DNA from: Eutreptiella sp. 'Long Island Sound 2002'
Lineage: Eukaryota > Euglenozoa > Euglenophyceae > Eutreptiales > Eutreptiaceae
Direction: 5' to 3'
NCBI GenBank assembly: GCA_964036045.1
Contig: OZ038383.1
Coordinates: 7,084,430-7,148,429, forward strand
DNA length: 64,000 bases
In this document: piece by piece, positions 55,542-64,000 of the stretch
How the letters are laid out: every line of letters starts with the position of its first letter
Numbering within the stretch: position 1 is the stretch's first letter
Translations under genes and position numbers: made by a program
The notes under the pieces: model-generated
Told to the model about the DNA's origin: nothing
The model's input: only the letters and a program-made list of their open reading frames with translations
Databases searched by the model: none

Positions 55542-56011
55542 CAGGCCTCAGAAATACCCGTTTCCGGAACGTTACCGTGCACTTATCTGAAATGGGCTGA
55601 TTTAGGGAAAATGGGGGAAAATGGGGGAAAGTGTGGGAAATTTAGGATGCTCGATGGAAAAATGGGGAATTTTGGGGCTAAAAAGGCCAGAAAAACATGG
55701 TTTTGATTGGTAGCAAGGCTATGGTGGGGGTGCATTGGTGAAAGCTGGGGGGAAATGGGGGAAAATGGGGGGGAAATGGGGAAACCAAACCAGTCCACCC
55801 TAGCCCCACATTTTTTGTTATTTGCCCCCACCTCCCCCCATAACACCCCATTTCCCCCCATTTCCTCCCATTTCTCCCTCATTTCCCCCCATTTTTCCCC
55901 ATTTCCCCCCATTTTCCCCCATTTTCCCCCATTTTTCCTGGTACTGGGTACATTTCGGGTACGTTGCTGGGTATATTACCACCCACCTCATACGGGTATT
56001 TCTGAGGCCCG
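55542..56011. mobile_element. 470-bp fold-back MITE with AAAATGGGGG arms, copy 2
   Basis: Terminal repeats are C(A/G)GGCCTCAGAAATACCCG. The insertion is flanked by perfect 6-bp duplications GTAAAG (55536-55541 and 56012-56017). The arms hold GGGGGAAAATGGGG units on the left and CCCCATTTTCCCCC units on the right. TGGGTACATTTCGGGTACGTT lies near the right end, as in the copy at 11709-12248. The two share termini motifs and layout but differ in the unique centre. Confidence 0.92.
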
Positions 56012-56017
56012 GTAAAG

Positions 56018-58155
56018 CTAGCCAATGAGTGCAGATGTACATGTCTATGGAACAACGGTGGGTTTCATTGACAGACGCATTTGCGCTGCTGTCACTCAGT
56101 ATTCCACTACGACACATAGTAGTCAATACATTAAATAGGATTGTCAAACTATGAACCTGCCCCTACTGTACCCGGTATTAATCGGGTACGTGCCCCTTTA
56201 GTGGGGAACCATGTGGTGGTGTGATATGCACTATGTGGTGATGATAGTGGGCAATGAACCAATGCCAGCTGGCGTGGTGTGTTACACCATGCAGCCCACA
56301 CTTGACCATCCAGACTGTCAGCGCACGGAGGGATGAAGTGTCACAGAGTGTGCCATCTGGGATAGCAACCTGGATCCGTTGTTGCCATCCCCAAGTAAAT
56401 GCACAGAGTTGCAAGGGTGTTGTCATAATAGCTACAATGTAGGCCTTCTGCTTGAACTCAGTTTTCAGGCCTTTGAGGTTGTAGTACTTAGCTTCAGCGC
56501 GCAACCTCCAACAAGTGACACCAATGAATAGACATGCACAGTCCTAAGTCTTAGATAGTCTGTTATGAGCGGGAACAGCATGGGGTCCCTGTCTATGGAA
56601 ACAGCGACTGCTTCATTTCAGCGTTTCATAAATCCCTTTTGCAGCAGCAGTAGAGTATTGTAGCCATTTGTGGGTTGGTTCGTCTGGGTGCTGTGTGCCC
56701 GCTTTCCAGCTCTCTCCCTCCCTCCCCTCCCTCCCTTCTTCATGAGTAATGGCGTTCCTGCAACGAGCCGGCACCTTGTGCTGTGACCTTGCCTGCCTGC
56801 TTCCCTGCATCGGAGAGTCATCGGAAGCAGACTCAGCATTGTGTAGTACCATCAAGCACAGCCCTTCGTGTTGCCTCCCAAGTGGTACCCTCCCAAATCA
56901 TAGCCTCCCAAGAGGTTCCGGGCTACGGCATTCCGCCGCTCGTTTGCACACAGCGAACAGCATGCTCTCCCAGGGGGCCAAACGTACAAAATGCACAGAA
57001 TGCCCCGTCGTTTGGGATGCATCCCCCCACCCACCCGCATCTTCCTGTGGACTCCGGCGATAGCGCAGATGCTCGACAAGTTCTTGTGCTGCAGGCAGTA
57101 CAGCGTGAGCTAGCAATGTAGTATTCTTGGCTGTTGAGCGCTGCAGAGGTTTTCCTGCTGCTTCATCGCTGCTCTGCCCTCTTGTCTCTTTGTTTGGGCC
57201 CGTGGGTAGCTGCCGCCACGCAGCGTCCCACTCCCATTGCTCTGTATGCACACGCACCTTTCAACTGCTCGTGTGCATCTGCAGTCCATTGGGCTGTTGC
57301 TGCTGTGTACTCGTGTCACTGCTGTGTGCCATTGCCACGCTCCGACTGTTGATTGCTACCCTGCTGCATCGTCCACCATCTGGCCATCCTCTGTACCCCA
57401 TCCCCTGTCCGCTGCTGTTTGTCTCGAGCCACTGGTCCGATGTATAATACATGGCGTATTGTCCAAATTGTAAGTTAGTGTGCTGTCGGACGGGCTGATG
57501 AGAACATGTGCACTTGGGTGTTCAGGAATGTGCATCGAATGGCTCTTGTGCTCGGCCGCTTGTCTTCTTGCGTTTGGCTACGCATGGGGGCGGCACATGC
57601 AACCCATGAGACACGCTGAACGGGGCATAGCGGGGATCCAGGGCGGAGGAACATGAACGGTGGCGCGCTCATTGTGTGTGGAGCGGGTGTTATGTGAGAT
57701 AATCAGCATCCACCGAGGGAAGCCGTTTGTGCACTGCATGAGTGGGTCTGCTGCGAGATAAAGCAACGCGGTCCCATCTGCAGAGCAGTTGGCACACTTA
57801 CCACGAGGGCCCGCCACATCACACATTACTGGATGGCGCTGCTGTCTCCTACTGAGTTGTGAATCAGATGCATCATTGCACGAAAAAAAAACCAGAAAAA
57901 CAGCAGAAAACAGTAGAAAAGAAATCCTCGCTTCACGCTTGTTTTGGTATTCAGGTCATATTTTTCCTTTTGTTACCGACCTCTAGTTGTGACAAGAGTG
58001 GGTATTGTTTAGTGGCATTTGGTCTTGGGCCAATCCCTAGCGAACTTCGGGTCCTCCTGCCGGACACTATGGGCATGTTTGCCCCCCAGAACAAGTACAG
58101 GAAACGGAACAGGGTGCTGCAGGATATCGGCCCACAGGGCGGGTTTGCATGTACT
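56018..58155. other. intergenic, no supported gene
   Basis: About 2.1 kb of mixed sequence with short overlapping frames and a C/T-rich patch at 56707-56736. No domain, RNA gene or repeat was recognised. Confidence 0.45.
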
Positions 58156-58159
58156 GACG

Positions 58160-58610
58160 AGAGCAATTGGTCGAGAAATCTTTCCCTAGGCACACTTTTT
58201 TGTCTTTCTCATTCGAGAAACGTTCCACTAGGGGTTTTATGATTGTCTGTCAAAAAATGTTTCACTATGCACAGATTGTTTTGATTGTCAGGCGAGAACT
58301 GTTTCACCAGGCACGGATTGACTCTGTTTGTCGGTCAACGAATGTTTCACTAGGCACGGATTTTGTGATTGTGAGTCGACAACTGTTTCTCTGGGCATGG
58401 ATTCCTGTGATTGTTGTTGAGAATTTTTTCAGTACACTTGTCAACTGAAAAAAGTTTTTATGGGCACGAAACTTTGGATTTCTTTTTTGAGAAATTTTTC
58501 ACTAGGCACGGATACCTGTAATTTTCAGTCCAGAAGGGTTTCAGCAGCCTTGACTCACAGTTGAGAAATGTTTCACTGGGCACAAATTTTTTTCTTGGTG
58601 TTTGTCTGTT
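58160..58610 (+). repeat. ~45-bp degenerate tandem array, left part
   Basis: About ten units share GTCGAGAAATGTTTCACTAGGCACGGATTTTTGTGATTGTCA. Divergence between units is high, so it is an old array. Confidence 0.85.
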
Positions 58611-58797
58611 GAGGGGAGGGTGTGGTGACTGGTGGCCTTGGATGCTCAGCCTTTTGTTTCAGACTGGTCGAAAGGAATCAGGTCCAATTTCTACAGCAAG
58701 TGCGTTTTGGGGTTGATCGTTATCAAAATGACAAAATGCACTGACATTGTGTCAAGAGGCACACAACATCAGCACAAAAAGATCCTCATCAGTGGTA

Positions 58798-59149
58798 CCC
58801 CCCCCCCCCTCTTGTATAAGCAGAAGTCCCAGATTAATACGGTCCCTACGCCTACTGTAGCTTGGACAAGACGGTAGCACATGGTCACCATTTGATGATT
58901 CCTTTGGCTTGGGTTTAGGAGCTGGTTTTAGGCAACTTCAAAGTCTTGGCAATGAACTTGCCCTGCATCAAGTCCCCTGTGAGGTACAACTTCCCATCAA
59001 AGACATGGGTCATTTCCCACACACCATGGGCTTATGAGGCAACACTACATTTGGTACCGCATTAAATTAGGTACCAAATCAACACAGTCCGTACGCCCCC
59101 TAGCTTGGGTGGACAAGACTGAAGTTCCTACAAAGGGGGGATGGGGGGG
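58798..59149. mobile_element. 352-bp poly(C)-ended element (group A), TA-flanked
   Basis: TA 58796-58797, 12 C, then TCTTGTATAAGC. The right end is GGGGGGATGGGGGGG then TA 59150-59151. The ATTAATACGGTCCCTAC and CTGTAGCTTGGACAAG blocks are the complement of those in the elements at 6500 and 21270. The terminal repeats are less perfect here. Confidence 0.75.
58915..59016 (-). pseudogene. short coding remnant inside the 58.8-kb element
   Basis: On the minus strand, ATG to TAA gives 33 codons containing HVFDGKLYLTGDLMQGKFIA. Overlapping it in another frame is a KPAPKPKPKES stretch resembling the Lys/Pro linker of the other elements. It is probably a decayed fragment of the parent coding sequence. 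Confidence 0.3.
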
Positions 59150-59359
59150 TACCATAGGCCCCTTTCAGCTCTGCAGTATTGAACAACGGCATTCTTAATT
59201 CCTGCAGAGAACGCAATGTCATCTGATAGGGCATGTCTGTAGTAACCCCCCCCCCCCGAATTTAGCACCCCAGGGTTACTAATTTTGGCAGAATGCTCAA
59301 TATGGCCCAGGGGGTACTAATTTTTCTTGGGGGGTGGTGCCAGGTAATAATTTTGGGCA

Positions 59360-59645
59360 CCGTTCACTAGGCACGGATTTTTGTGATTGTCAGTCTAGAA
59401 GTTTTTCACCGGGCACATTTTTTTGTGATATTCAGTCGAGCAATGGGCAGGGTTTTTTGTGATTGTCAGTCGAGAAATGTTTCATTAGGCACCGACATTA
59501 GTGTTTGTCGGTCGACAGTTTTTATCACTAGGCATGGCTTTTCGTAATTGTCAGTCCAGAAGAAATGTTTCACGAGGCACGAATTTTGTGATTGTCAGTC
59601 GAGAAATGTTTCGGTAGGCACAGATTTTTGGGATGTCAGTCGAGT
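59360..59645 (+). repeat. ~45-bp degenerate tandem array, right part
   Basis: The same unit as at 58160-58610 (TTCACTAGGCACGG, GTGATTGTCAGTCGAGAAATG) in about six copies. About 750 bp, including the poly(C) element and a further C-run near 59246, separates the two parts. Confidence 0.85.
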
Positions 59646-59649
59646 ATTA

Positions 59650-60535
59650 TAGGTTCTTTTCGGTTCAGTAGTTATTAGTGCTTCAAACCTCTCACCTTTC
59701 TGCTCGTGCTTTTGACCTCTGTAGCAGGTACGCAAGCAGGCTTTGCAACCACTACAGGCACACCACAACAGAGGGGGTACCAAACGCCGCATGCACTGGA
59801 GTTGTTGCATGAACCAGTTCTGCTATTTTAGAAGGTACTGCATGCAGTTAGTAGGGTGAAACGCCGCGAATTCTGTGTACACAACCTTCGGTTTCTTGTC
59901 CTGCACAGCCATGTCTCTTTCATGGTTTCCCAGCGGTGTGTCTGTCATGGACACACATTGTCCTGGTGCCCAAGTTGCAGCCACTAGCCGCTGTTGATGC
60001 ACTGTGAATGTGGGCAGTTCGTGGGGACCTTGACAGGACCTTCAGATGTGGACCCTTTTGCTGGGGTAATTGTTCAAATACCCGGAGTGGTGTGCCCATG
60101 GTGCACGTGCGGTGCGAATACTTCCTCAGTGATGTCTACATACAGAGGTGTTCCAGTCACCATTGGGTCCTTTTCATTCCTTCGGACCTTGAAACAGGTC
60201 TTTCTTCTACTGACTCTTCCAATGATTTCATTACATTGTAGGTGTGCTAGTGAATGCACAATTTTGTGGCATTATTTTCAGTATCATTGCGGTTACTGAT
60301 GTGTTTATTTCTGAACACTGTGGCATAGTGTCCAGGTGTGTCCATACCAACAAGCAGTGTCCTTCAGGAAGTCACCCAATGTGTCTTTCACAGGATGTCT
60401 GTAGCGCTCTTCAGTATTCTGCTGGTCCCTCTGTTGTTGTACCTGTTGGGTATTTGGCATTTTGCATTGCAATCTGTTGCCCTTCATGTTCTCTACTTTG
60501 AAGAAACCTAATCCTATGTTTTGTGTGAAGGAGGA
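59650..60535. other. intergenic, no supported gene
   Basis: A plus frame at 59994-60200 has CECG and CPWCTCG Cys clusters but no recognisable domain. Nothing else was seen. Confidence 0.4.
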
Positions 60536-60539
60536 CCCT

Positions 60540-61045
60540 AAGGGTGGGGGGTGCTCAGGATCAGACCCTGATACCACCCCCCCCCCCTCGACTATTTGGG
60601 CCCTGTGGACTGGGGGGCTGGGGGCAGGGTGCTTAGGGGATACCCCCTTGGAGTCCCAGCTACCCCAACATATGTACCTCAAAATGATCCCCTCATCGCG
60701 CTGATCACACAGATTTGTGGGGCTTTTGAAAAAAAAATCTTGGACCTCCTGGGTGGTCTGGTCCCAGCAGCCGGGTTTGGGGGATTGGATGGGGGAGGCT
60801 AGATGTCATCCTTAGATGCCAAAAAAGAAATTTCATGTTTTGCATACAAATTTGGATTCCCCATAAAGCTCCATGCATTTGGAATACACACGTGGGGTAA
60901 AAACGAAATTTTACCCCCTGCTGTATGCTACAAAAAGTTTTCCGGCGTCTTCCGCGTCCAGTTAGGGCCAACCTCCTCGTTGTTTTGGCCATTCCAGGGA
61001 GGGGGGGGATTAGTATCAGGGTCTGAGTCCTACTGCCCCCCATGA
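60540..61045 (-). mobile_element. ~500-bp inverted-repeat element; inverted copy 3 of the dispersed ~400-bp repeat
   Basis: The left has TCAGACCCTGATACC then C11. The right has G8, ATTAGTATCAGGGTCTGAG. Both are followed outward by a second G/C-run, giving terminal repeats of at least 25 bp with small gaps. Read on the minus strand, the interior matches copies at 7020-7470 and 19480-19715 (GGGGATCATTTTGAGGTA; AGCTTTATGGGGAATCCAAA). This suggests the dispersed repeat is a transposon family. Exact ends and target duplication were not resolved. Confidence 0.6.
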
Positions 61046-61416
61046 CCCCAATACGGTAGGGGTGAAGTAGCCAAATATACATCCTGGGTGTGGTCTCAAG
61101 ATGGGCGAAACAGAGTGCTGCAAAGGAATACGCTGATTATTCAGCACAATTATACATGCAGGAAACAACATCCTCAAGAAAGGCCAGAAAATAAAAGAAT
61201 CGGCATCTCCTTGATCCCCCCGTTGTGTGGGTGTTGTGTCCAAAGCACAAAAAAGCCACAAAGCACCACAAAACACCAAAAAACACCGCACCACATGCAC
61301 GGGGGCCAAAAAACATTAACAACACACAAAAATAGCATTTTTCGACGACAAATAGGCAGCCGGACCACCGATTATTTCTTTATTCCACACTTTCTGAGTG
61401 TCTATTTTTTTCGTTC
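61046..61416. other. upstream region of the prolyl hydroxylase gene
   Basis: A/C-rich sequence with a run of CACAAAAAGCCACAAAGCACC-like repeats (61249-61325). Any promoter would lie here, but no defined element was recognised. Confidence 0.4.
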
Positions 61417-62679
61417 ATGGTCATTGGCCACGCCCACTGCATAGCAGTGGTGTGGTTGTTGCTCTTGCTATTTCCTGTTGTGGACATGGAAAACAACGAG
61501 CAGAAGGCGGCACAAACAAACTTGCGTTTGGCATTGCATTTCCATCAACAAGGCGAATTGGAAAAAGCAAGTGACCATTACCGCCGTGTCCTTAAACTCC
61601 GCCCCAATCTAGCGGATGTGCAGCGCAATCTCGGCGGCGTGCTCTACCAGCTTGGGCAATACGAGGAGGCCCGGATCCGATTCGAGGCTGCCCTGGATAT
61701 CAACCCAAAGCTTGCGGACTGCCACCTTAACTTGGCCATTCTGCACAGTGAGTCGTTACAGGACTATGAAGCAGCGGAGCGGCATGCGAGGGAAGCGATT
61801 GCAGTGAATCGGGGCTATGTCAAGGCGCATCAGATGCTGGGGAACATACTACAAGATCAAGGGCGCACCGAGGAGGCCACGGAACACCATTTGATTGCCC
61901 ATCACCTTGCGATGGAACACTCAGCAGCTGACATCAGAATTGCTCAAGCCATGCCACGTGTCGCTGTCCAAGAGTCGGGCAAAAGCCACATCATTGAGTT
62001 GCCCCCCGAAGCCGCCACGTCCGAAGTGCAGAGGCTTGAGGTTGAGACGTTGTCTGCGGAGCCCCTATTGTTCCGGATACCGGGATTCCTCAGTGCTAAC
62101 GAGCGCCAGTATATCATGGACCGTGCCCAGGGTCAGTTGCAGGCATCGTTCACAATCGCTGCGGGGGGCGAGACAAGTGACGACTACCGCAAGGCAAGGA
62201 ACACTTGGCTGTCTGCCAGAACAGATCCTGTGTTGGAACGGATAGAGCACCGAGTGGCTCATGTATGTGGATTATCCTTGTCGACTGTGCGGAAATCGGA
62301 ACAGTTGCAGGTCGTGCACTACACCGTGGGCCAACACTACCAGCAGCATTACGACAGCACACCCGTCCTGAGACGCTACCTTACCATGCTCTACTACCTC
62401 AATGCTGTGGAGGAAGGCAGCGGTGGTGAGACATATTTTCCTCTTGCAGTCAATGGCTCAGTGACGCTTGGTGCGAAATCTGGTGCAGCTGAAGGATCTA
62501 CAGCAGAAATCGCAAAAGGCATCGCTGTGTCTCCAGTTCCCGGGCAGGCAATCTTGTTCTACAATTACAAAGAGGATGGCACCCCCGATGCTGCAGCTCT
62601 TCACTCTGCAAAGGAGGTCACCAAGTCAGAGAAGTGGGTCGCCAACCACTGGGTGGTCCTACCGGATCCTGAACAGTAG
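61417..62679 (+). CDS. TPR-containing prolyl 4-hydroxylase, single exon
   Basis: ATG 61417 to TAG 62677-62679 encodes 420 residues, with no intron needed. Residues 8-22 are a hydrophobic signal peptide or anchor (VVWLLLLLFPVV), implying the ER lumen. Residues 31-165 are four tetratricopeptide repeats. Residues 213-415 are the Fe(II)/2-oxoglutarate dioxygenase fold of prolyl 4-hydroxylases: iron ligands His311 and Asp313 (QQHYDSTP), distal His396 (ALHSAKEV), and Lys406 exactly ten residues later (SEKW) to bind 2-oxoglutarate. YYLNAVEEGSGGETYFP and NHWVV near the end are family signatures. The expected reaction is 4-hydroxylation of peptidyl proline with O2 and 2-oxoglutarate. All key residues are present. 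The TPRs may bind substrate, as in animal collagen hydroxylase alpha subunits. An alternative start is the Met at residue 24. Confidence 0.92.
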   Translation: MVIGHAHCIAVVWLLLLLFPVVDMENNEQKAAQTNLRLALHFHQQGELEKASDHYRRVLKLRPNLADVQRNLGGVLYQLGQYEEARIRFEAALDINPKLADCHLNLAILHSESLQDYEAAERHAREAIAVNRGYVKAHQMLGNILQDQGRTEEATEHHLIAHHLAMEHSAADIRIAQAMPRVAVQESGKSHIIELPPEAATSEVQRLEVETLSAEPLLFRIPGFLSANERQYIMDRAQGQLQASFTIAAGGETSDDYRKARNTWLSARTDPVLERIEHRVAHVCGLSLSTVRKSEQLQVVHYTVGQHYQQHYDSTPVLRRYLTMLYYLNAVEEGSGGETYFPLAVNGSVTLGAKSGAAEGSTAEIAKGIAVSPVPGQAILFYNYKEDGTPDAAALHSAKEVTKSEKWVANHWVVLPDPEQ

Positions 62680-63465
62680 TCTCGGGCCCTATCAAATCTG
62701 TCAGGACCGGTCCCTGTCGGACCGTTGTGCATTCTGCCAGCCAAGACCCTCTCGTTCTGTTATCCTTTGTGTGTTCATTTCACTGTTCCATGGTGGCTCG
62801 TAGGTGGGTGGCTGATGGGGGGGGGGGGATAAAGGCTGAGTGAGGCAGGTGCAGGGGGACAGGCTGCTGTCCTGCATCCAGGGAGCTGTGCACATGGGTC
62901 TTGGTAACAGGAAGTTGTGGGCATCGTTGTGCATGTGGCAGCAGCTTGGAGAGGCGCTCATGGGCAGGAGCACGAAGCTGTGCACACGGGCAACAGCAGA
63001 AGCTATACACCTGGACAGCACCTGGGAGCTGCATGAGAAGCAGTGGTGCACACAGACTGCATACGGAGCTGGGTAGGGTTCTCCAACCCATGAATATCTC
63101 AGCGGTGCCATCAAATCATATGCATACACTGGTGTAATTTGGGAATGACTCTATCTCTGCTGCTGAGCCCATCAATTCGTGTATCAGGTTCATATTTCTA
63201 ATCTGTTCTTCAATCAGCATCAGTTTGTGTATCAGGTTCATATTTTTGGATCCATTCTGCTTTTTGCGCGAAATTGAACCATTTCACCGGAGACACAATG
63301 ATCAACTCAACAGGATGTCAAAGACACATTCAGAAGGACAGATAGTTACACAGGCATGCATACATACACTGTGACCGTTTGAAAGTCTTGGTGTATTTGC
63401 AATAGTGCTACGACGTATATTTCAGGCACCAGTCATGACAAAACGCTTTTTTCTTCTAACTGCGC
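62680..63465. other. 3' flank and intergenic
   Basis: A 12-base G-run lies at 62818-62829. A ~50-bp duplication (CATCAGTTTGTGTATCAGGTTCATATTT) lies at 63170-63245. No gene is supported. Confidence 0.45.
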
Positions 63466-63739
63466 CTCAGGCAATGGAAAGCAAGGAACTGGTCTCTGCT
63501 ATTCTGTTGTCCGCTACCATGACGGTAAGATGGGATGTGTCAAAAAGGATGCATGGACTGCAGCTCAAAAGGAAGCCTACCACCTATTGAGCCACCCTCT
63601 GACATTTCGCAGGCAACTCATTGAGGAGGTCAAAAGGCAAGCAAGTGCAGAATTTCCACAATTTAGCCTGCTACAGGAAGTTACGGCACAGGAGCCTGCA
63701 ATGGTGGGTCTCCCATTCCAGTCTTCGATTTCGTGCTAG
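63466..63739 (+). CDS. unrecognised coding-like exon, ends in TAG
   Basis: The open plus frame reads SGNGKQGTGLCYSVVRYHDG, GCVKKDAWTAAQKEAYHLLS and FRRQLIEEVKRQASAEFPQF before a stop at 63737-63739. Composition is clearly protein-like, but there is no known domain. Its start is unknown; a possible acceptor (GCCTCAG) is at 63466-63472. It may be the last exon of a gene or a mobile-element fragment. Confidence 0.35.
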
Positions 63740-64000
63740 GGATAATCACATGGCGCAGACCGCCAGCATGGCCAAGAGCTACACGCCTCTGTCTTACAAT
63801 AAGCACAACCCCAGATACCATGTTTCTCGTCCATGAGAGCATACACAGGTACCAGGGGGGGGAGGGATTATACAAGCTAGAATTTCTGCAATTCAAACTC
63901 TGTACCAAAATTTTGTACGCAATTTGTTCGGTGTTTTTAAGCATTTGATCAGCCACCATTTGCCAATATCCATGGGCCTTTTGAGAAGCCACAACAACAC
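63740..64000. other. window end, nothing recognised
   Basis: A G-run near 63857 and short overlapping frames only. Confidence 0.4.

Overview
This is nuclear DNA from a eukaryote, most likely a unicellular alga or related protist. Genes are sparse and split by GT-AG introns whose phases match across exons. Intergenic and intron DNA is full of microsatellites, long poly(C)/poly(G) runs, tandem arrays and small inverted-repeat transposons. Nothing looks like a bacterial operon, CRISPR array or organelle gene set. I cannot name the species from sequence alone.

Six loci look like real host genes. They are the 3' exon of a coiled-coil protein (1-1817), the last exon of a very-long-chain enoyl-CoA reductase (13596-14109), and a protein of unknown function with a repeated acidic/proline-rich segment (17780-18490). 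The other three are a seven-helix membrane histidine-kinase-like protein whose catalytic boxes have decayed (20336-23970), a four-exon PLOD-type glycosyltransferase with an N-terminal membrane anchor (33719-40523), and a single-exon TPR plus prolyl 4-hydroxylase protein (61417-62679). The last two fit a secretory-pathway hydroxylation and glycosylation function. A BTB/kelch gene at 54.5-55.5 kb is broken by a small inversion, a frameshift and a transposon. Reverse-transcriptase and zinc-finger remnants mark old mobile elements.

Repeats dominate the rest. (1) A 947-bp satellite-like array at 26.4-31.7 kb is interrupted by a 1787-bp DNA transposon with long terminal inverted repeats and a perfect 8-bp target duplication. 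(2) Seven small elements have poly(C)/poly(G) ends; six have a TA dinucleotide at both ends. Several contain short Lys/Pro-rich or other peptide remnants. (3) Two fold-back elements (11.7 and 55.5 kb) are built from (AAAATGGGGG)-type arms. (4) A ~400-bp dispersed repeat occurs at 7.1, 19.5 and 60.6 kb. (5) An 11-bp-period GC-rich motif related to GCACCGTGCGC recurs at six or more places. (6) Local tandem arrays have units of 5, 19, 45, 50, 63, 72, 83, 105 and 195 bp. (7) Two near-perfect palindromes have single-base centres.

The most interesting points are the pseudo-histidine kinase, the poly(C)-ended element families with their captured peptides, the intron array that duplicates a splice donor, the kelch inversion, and the 11-bp-period motif.
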